Shown one piece after another: positions 5,679 to 8,697 of a DNA stretch of 8,697 nucleotides; positions within the stretch are counted from its first letter, which is position 1, and each line of letters opens with the position of its first letter. The stretch is from the NCBI GenBank assembly GCA_903941145.1, contig CAJANQ010000294.1:1-8697 (forward strand), in the 5' to 3' direction. A model generated the notes under the pieces. It did no database searches, was not told the origin of the DNA, and saw only the letters and a program-made list of their open reading frames with translations. The translations under genes and the position numbers were made by a program. Origin of the DNA: an uncultured Actinomycetes bacterium (GTDB lineage Bacteria; Actinomycetota; Acidimicrobiia; Acidimicrobiales; Microtrichaceae).

Positions 5679-6176
5679 GTGACCGTCTACCTGGTCCGCC
5701 ATGCGTCGGCGGGCGTTCGCAACGACGCAGACCCCCACGACGACGACCGGCCCCTCGACCCCGACGGCCTGCTGCAGGCTGCACAGCTGGCCGACTGGCT
5801 CCGGCACGAGCCCGTGCGCCGCATCGTCACCAGCCCGTTCCTGCGGTGCCGCCAGACCGTCGAACCCCTGGCGGCCGCACTGGGGCTCACCGTCGAGGTC
5901 GACGGGCGGCTCGCAGAGAGCACCCGTGTCGACGACTCCTGGGGACTGCTGGCCGAGCTGGCCGGGACCCCGGGCGCCAACGGTTCGGGCGGCGCCGCGG
6001 TCGTGCTGTGCAGCCACGGTGACGTGATCCCCGACCTGGTCCGACGGGCGCAGGGCCGCGGGATGCTCGTGCCCGGCAAGTCGGGCTGCGCCAAGGGCTC
6101 GGTGTGGATCCTGCAGCACTGGGACGGCGAGGCGTTCGCCACCGGCGTCTACACGCCGGTACGTCCCCCTGCCTGA
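5679..6176 (+). CDS. Histidine phosphatase family protein (SixA/phosphoglycerate mutase-like)
   Basis: The protein is 165 residues. The N-terminal VYLVRHASAG holds the RHG-type motif with Arg7 and phospho-acceptor His8. It is followed by TSPFLRCRQTVEPL (51-64) with Arg56/Arg58, an acidic LAEST (Glu80) and CSHGDVIP with the second catalytic His113. The compact size and RHA rather than RHG suit the SixA-like branch, small cytoplasmic phosphatases that may act on phosphohistidine proteins or small phosphate esters. The substrate cannot be told. GTG 5679 gives the usual family start (MTVYLVRH) and lies 7 bases after a TACCGT box. The in-frame GTG at 5670 would overlap that box and is rejected. 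The gene is on the opposite strand between the two AtuA-like genes. It diverges from the small one and converges on the large one, with only 9 bases between the two stops. Confidence 0.88.
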   Translation: MTVYLVRHASAGVRNDADPHDDDRPLDPDGLLQAAQLADWLRHEPVRRIVTSPFLRCRQTVEPLAAALGLTVEVDGRLAESTRVDDSWGLLAELAGTPGANGSGGAAVVLCSHGDVIPDLVRRAQGRGMLVPGKSGCAKGSVWILQHWDGEAFATGVYTPVRPPA

Positions 6177-6185
6177 CCTGCCCGG

Positions 6186-7517
6186 TCAGACCTCGTCGAC
6201 GACGACCCGCACCGACGCGTCGACCATCGTCCGGTCGACGGCCAGCGCGTCGAGCGACAGCAGCTGGGAGGGCCGGCCGTCACGGCCCCGGCCGAACGGG
6301 CTCACCATCGGCGGCCCGCCCAGACCGAGCATGCCGATCTCCCGGTGGAGCGTGCCGGCGTCCTCGGCGGTCCCGCACCGCCACACCAGGCGGGCCAGGA
6401 CCTCCGGCGGCTCGTCCGCCGGCTCGGGCACGGTCGGCCCGCCGAAGGCGTCGACCCCGAAGTACTCCTCGTGCCACTCGAGCACCGGCACGCCGAGCTG
6501 CTCGGCCCGGTGGCGCAGGTACCGGACGGCGGCGCGGGCCTTGGCCTCGGCGTCGGGCCACGGGTAGGCCACCTTGGTCTCCCCGCTGAACCCGGCCGGG
6601 GTACACACGAGCCCCTTGTAGGTCGACGGTGCGGGGGCCCCGGCGGCACCGGTGACCCGCACACGGTCGCCACCGAGGTCCTCGAGCTGCACCGCGGCGA
6701 AGTCGGCGGTGACGTCGGGGTTCAGGTAGGCGCGGGGGTCGTGCACCTCGTACATGAGCTGTTCGCGCACCGTGTCGAACGAGACCACGCCGCCGGTGCC
6801 GGCCGGCTTGGTGATGACGGCGGTGCCGTCAGCCTCGACCTCGGCGATCGGGAACCCCGGCTCGGTGAAGTCGCCGTGCGCCCACCAGTCGCCGGAGTAG
6901 TTGCCGCCCGTGACCTGGGCCGAGCACTCGAGCAGGTGGCCGACCGTCACGCCGGCAGCCAGCAGCGGCCAGTCGTCCCACGCCCAGCCGTAGGTGTGCA
7001 CCAGCGGCGCCAGGAACAGCGAGGCGTCGGCCACCCGGCCGGTCACCACGATGTCGGCGCCGGCGTCGAGCGCCTCGACCACCGGGCGGGCCCCCAGGTA
7101 CGCGGCGGCAAAGACGGCGTCGGCCGGGAGGTCGAGCGAGTCGGCGTGGGGGCGCAGGTCGTCGCCGACGACCGTGGCCACCTTGAGCCCGGTGACCCCG
7201 TGGGCCCGGAGTGCGTCGACCACGGCCCGGCCGGCGGCAACCGGGTTGATCCCCCCGGCATTGGTGATGAACCGGGTCCGGCCGTCGAGCAGCTCCGGGA
7301 GCGCAGTCGCCACGTACAGCGGCAGGTCGCGGGTCCACCCCAGCGACTCGTCCCTGCTCCGGTCCTTGGCCAGGATCGCCAGCGTGAGCTCGGCGAGTGC
7401 CTCGCACACGAGGAAGTCGACACCGGCGTCAAGCAGCGGGCGCAGACCCGCCTTGCCGTCGCCGTAGAAGCCCTGTCCCCCGCCGATCCGCACGGTCATG
7501 GACCGAGTCTGCCCCAT
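6186..7517 (-). CDS. AtuA-family (DUF1446) large protein
   Basis: The protein is 443 residues from ATG 7517. AtuA-family marks run in order: VRIGGGQGFYGDG near the N-terminus, TNAGGINP (85-92), TGRVADASL (159-167), ECSAQVTGGNYSGDW (197-211) and ITKPAGTGG (235-243). The family is named for acyclic terpene (citronellol/geraniol) utilisation in Pseudomonas, but homologues are widespread in other catabolic settings and their reaction is not firmly known. The C-terminal ferredoxin-fold domain of longer homologues is missing here and is encoded separately at 5249-5620. The ATG at 7517 has GGGAG six bases upstream and is preferred. ATG 7499 (437 residues, start MTVRIGGGQ) is a good alternative, and the longer GTG-7574 frame has an Arg/Pro-rich tail unlike the family. 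No carboxylase or acyl-CoA genes of an Atu pathway are visible in the window. Confidence 0.88.
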   Translation of the reverse strand: MGQTRSMTVRIGGGQGFYGDGKAGLRPLLDAGVDFLVCEALAELTLAILAKDRSRDESLGWTRDLPLYVATALPELLDGRTRFITNAGGINPVAAGRAVVDALRAHGVTGLKVATVVGDDLRPHADSLDLPADAVFAAAYLGARPVVEALDAGADIVVTGRVADASLFLAPLVHTYGWAWDDWPLLAAGVTVGHLLECSAQVTGGNYSGDWWAHGDFTEPGFPIAEVEADGTAVITKPAGTGGVVSFDTVREQLMYEVHDPRAYLNPDVTADFAAVQLEDLGGDRVRVTGAAGAPAPSTYKGLVCTPAGFSGETKVAYPWPDAEAKARAAVRYLRHRAEQLGVPVLEWHEEYFGVDAFGGPTVPEPADEPPEVLARLVWRCGTAEDAGTLHREIGMLGLGGPPMVSPFGRGRDGRPSQLLSLDALAVDRTMVDASVRVVVDEV

Positions 7518-7613
7518 GGGCCGCTCCCGGCGGGACGGCCGCACCGGTCGTGCCGGCCCGGGAACACGCGCCACACCTGTGACGTTCGTCTACTTCGACG
7601 ACCCGATCAGGGT

Positions 7614-7619
7614 TACCCT
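7614..7619 (+). promoter_or_regulatory. Possible -10 box TACCCT for the lipoprotein gene
   Basis: TACCCT fits TANNNT and lies 45 bases before the ATG at 7665. Transcription from it would give a leader of roughly 40 bases that includes the Shine-Dalgarno at 7653-7659. No convincing -35 hexamer was found at normal spacing; TTCGAC at 7594-7599 is only 14 bases away. Confidence 0.35.
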
Positions 7620-7652
7620 GTCGGGCAGGCCCTGGACGCGGGCCGCGATGCT

Positions 7653-7659
7653 GGGAGGA
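7653..7659 (+). promoter_or_regulatory. Shine-Dalgarno GGGAGGA of the lipoprotein gene
   Basis: GGGAGGA ends five bases before the ATG at 7665. It is the strongest ribosome site in the window and fixes the start of the lipoprotein gene, in contrast to the leaderless starts of several neighbours. Confidence 0.8.
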
Positions 7660-7664
7660 CGTCC

Positions 7665-8525
7665 ATGATCCGCAAGTTCACGCTGCTGGGCAGCTTGGTG
7701 GCAGCAGTGGCCCTGGTGGCCGGTGCCTGTACCCCGGGCGGCCCCGCCGCCCAGACGTTCAAGGTCCGCCCGACCTCTGTGAAGATCGTCGACGGCGAGG
7801 ACAACGACTCGGGCGACGAGCCCTACGTCATCCAGGTCGGCTTCCGCTCCAAGGTGGGCGTCGCCAAGTCCTCGAGCGCCCAGATCTCGTCGCAGTGCCG
7901 CACCGGCACCCTGCCGACGACCGAGGCCCCCGACGGCACGACCGTGACCATCCCGGCCGGCGCGGCCGACGTCAACCTTGCCGGGGTGCAGAACCTCGAC
8001 ATCGGCGACATCGCCATGAACAACGCCCCGTTCGAGATCATCGGGGCGCTCACCTTCGTGGCCGAGCGTGACGCCATCTTCAACACCTGCGCCCTCACCG
8101 ACGCGTTCGACTCGCTGCTCGTGCCGATCCTCACCGACGCGCTCGACCTGCTCATCGCCGCCCAGCCGGTGCCGCCGACGCAGGAGCAGCTCATCGCCCT
8201 CCTGACCGACAACATCGGCAGCGTGCTGTCGGGCGTGCTCAGCTTCGTCGGCACGATCCTCGAGGGTCTCGGCAACCCCGACGACATCGTCGGCGTGACC
8301 GCCCAGGTGCTGCTGCCCTTCTCGGGTGCGCTCGCAGGCCTTGTCGACGCCGGCCTGGCCATCGGTGGCATCTTCCAGCCGGGCCTCGAGACGGGCATCC
8401 TGCCGGTCGACAGCACGGGCCTGAAGATCCGGATCGGCAACCTGCAGCCGTCGGTCACCAAGTTCACGCTGGAGAACCCCGGCATCGCCACCTACGAGTA
8501 CACCTCGACGGTCGCTGCCGGCTGA
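7665..8525 (+). CDS. Putative secreted lipoprotein of unknown function
   Basis: The 286-residue protein begins MIRKFTLLGS, then a hydrophobic stretch ending in LVAGAC with Cys22. This is a lipoprotein-type signal peptide with a slightly weak lipobox (Ala at -3), so anchoring to the outer face of the membrane is likely but cleavage by signal peptidase I is possible. The mature part starts with a beta-rich section (about 31-140) containing IVDGEDNDSGDEPYVIQVGF and two cysteines (Cys78, Cys142) that could form a disulfide. A long, mostly hydrophobic helical section follows (about 148-237, from LLVPILTDALDLL to LAIGGIFQP, with Gly/Leu/Ile-rich turns), then a short beta-rich C-terminus (about 250-286). 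I recognise no named family. The start is set by a strong Shine-Dalgarno, and a long hairpin follows the stop. It diverges from the AtuA large gene. The helical section might associate with the membrane; that is inference. Confidence 0.8.
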   Translation: MIRKFTLLGSLVAAVALVAGACTPGGPAAQTFKVRPTSVKIVDGEDNDSGDEPYVIQVGFRSKVGVAKSSSAQISSQCRTGTLPTTEAPDGTTVTIPAGAADVNLAGVQNLDIGDIAMNNAPFEIIGALTFVAERDAIFNTCALTDAFDSLLVPILTDALDLLIAAQPVPPTQEQLIALLTDNIGSVLSGVLSFVGTILEGLGNPDDIVGVTAQVLLPFSGALAGLVDAGLAIGGIFQPGLETGILPVDSTGLKIRIGNLQPSVTKFTLENPGIATYEYTSTVAAG

Positions 8526-8534
8526 TCCCAGCCG

Positions 8535-8591
8535 CCCCAAGAACTGCGAACGGCCGGGTGCGCACGCACCCGGCCGTTCCGCGTTCTGGGG
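8535..8591. terminator. Very strong hairpin after the lipoprotein gene, probably bidirectional terminator
   Basis: The inner arms GAACGGCCGGGTGC (8548-8561) and GCACCCGGCCGTTC (8566-8579) are perfectly complementary over 14 bases with a GCAC loop. After a 3x3 internal mismatch the stem resumes with AGAAC/GTTCT and CCCC/GGGG, with one bulged A. The left arm starts nine bases after the lipoprotein stop and the right arm ends 21 bases before the stop of the converging gene. No T-tract follows on the plus strand. It would block transcription from both sides. Confidence 0.75.
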
Positions 8592-8612
8592 TCCCGCCGG
8601 GGCGGGGTGCCG

Positions 8613-8697
8613 TCAGGCTGACGGCGTGCGGTCGTCGAGCTCCCAGGGCGAGTCGTACTCGCCGGCGAGCAGGTCGAGGAACGGCACGGGCGGCAGC
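8613..8697 (-). CDS. C-terminal end of an unidentified leftward gene
   Basis: Only the last 27 codons and the TGA are inside the window. They read LPPVPFLDLLAGEYDSPWEL followed by DDRTPSA. All but one codon end in G or C, as in the surrounding genes, and the frame stays open to the window edge. It converges on the lipoprotein gene, with a terminator-like hairpin between. The fragment is too short to name a family. Confidence 0.6.
   Translation of the reverse strand, partial: LPPVPFLDLLAGEYDSPWELDDRTPSA

Noticed and set aside
6345..7664. Long plus-strand frame upstream of and in phase with the lipoprotein gene
   Set aside because: It runs antisense to the AtuA gene and joins the lipoprotein only because no stop intervenes; the signal peptide and the Shine-Dalgarno place the real start at 7665.
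8648..8664. GGCGAGT-CGT-ACTCGCC inverted repeat near the right edge
   Set aside because: It lies inside the coding frame of the last gene (residues GEYDSP) and is short; probably chance in GC-rich coding DNA, although its arm resembles the palindrome at 1872-1882.
1..8697. Mobile element, phage, toxin-antitoxin or defence system
   Set aside because: No transposase, integrase, terminal inverted repeats, CRISPR repeats or defence domains are visible; gene content is metabolic and composition is uniform.

Overview
The window is very GC-rich, with almost every codon ending in G or C, short or absent Shine-Dalgarno sequences, and several TANNNT boxes placed 6-7 bases before a start codon. This is the look of a high-GC actinobacterium (Actinomycetota). 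The gene content (SirB1-like protein, split AtuA, CxxC-less Mrp, SufR-like regulator) would suit an acidimicrobial lineage, but that narrower placement is inference. No phage, transposon, CRISPR, tRNA or rRNA was seen.

Left part (1-4443): the 3' end of a PLP enzyme of the D-cysteine desulfhydrase/ACC deaminase family runs rightwards. It converges, across a 318-base hairpin-rich gap, on a leftward mrp gene (Fe-S carrier P-loop ATPase with an N-terminal MIP18 domain). Divergent from mrp is a rightward run of three closely packed genes. These encode a winged-helix regulator with a C-X12-C plus a third cysteine (SufR-like), an IscS/NifS-type cysteine desulfurase starting 7 bases later, and a HAD hydrolase whose start overlaps the desulfurase stop inside a 12-base tandem duplication. 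The simplest reading is an iron-sulfur cluster locus: sulfur supply (desulfurase), cluster carriage (Mrp) and a cluster-sensing regulator between them. The function of the HAD protein there is unknown.

Middle part (4444-7517): a leftward SirB1/transglutaminase-like gene, then a leftward small AtuA-like ferredoxin-fold protein, a rightward SixA-like histidine phosphatase, and a leftward AtuA-family (DUF1446) large protein. In many homologues the large and small AtuA parts are adjacent or fused. Here an oppositely oriented phosphatase gene lies between them. Three starts in this part (5182, 5620, 5679) sit exactly 7 bases after a TANNNT box, which suggests leaderless transcripts and moves the starts inward from the longest ORFs.

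Right part (7518-8697): a rightward putative lipoprotein of unknown function with a good Shine-Dalgarno sequence, a very strong terminator-like hairpin, and the 3' end of a leftward unidentified gene.
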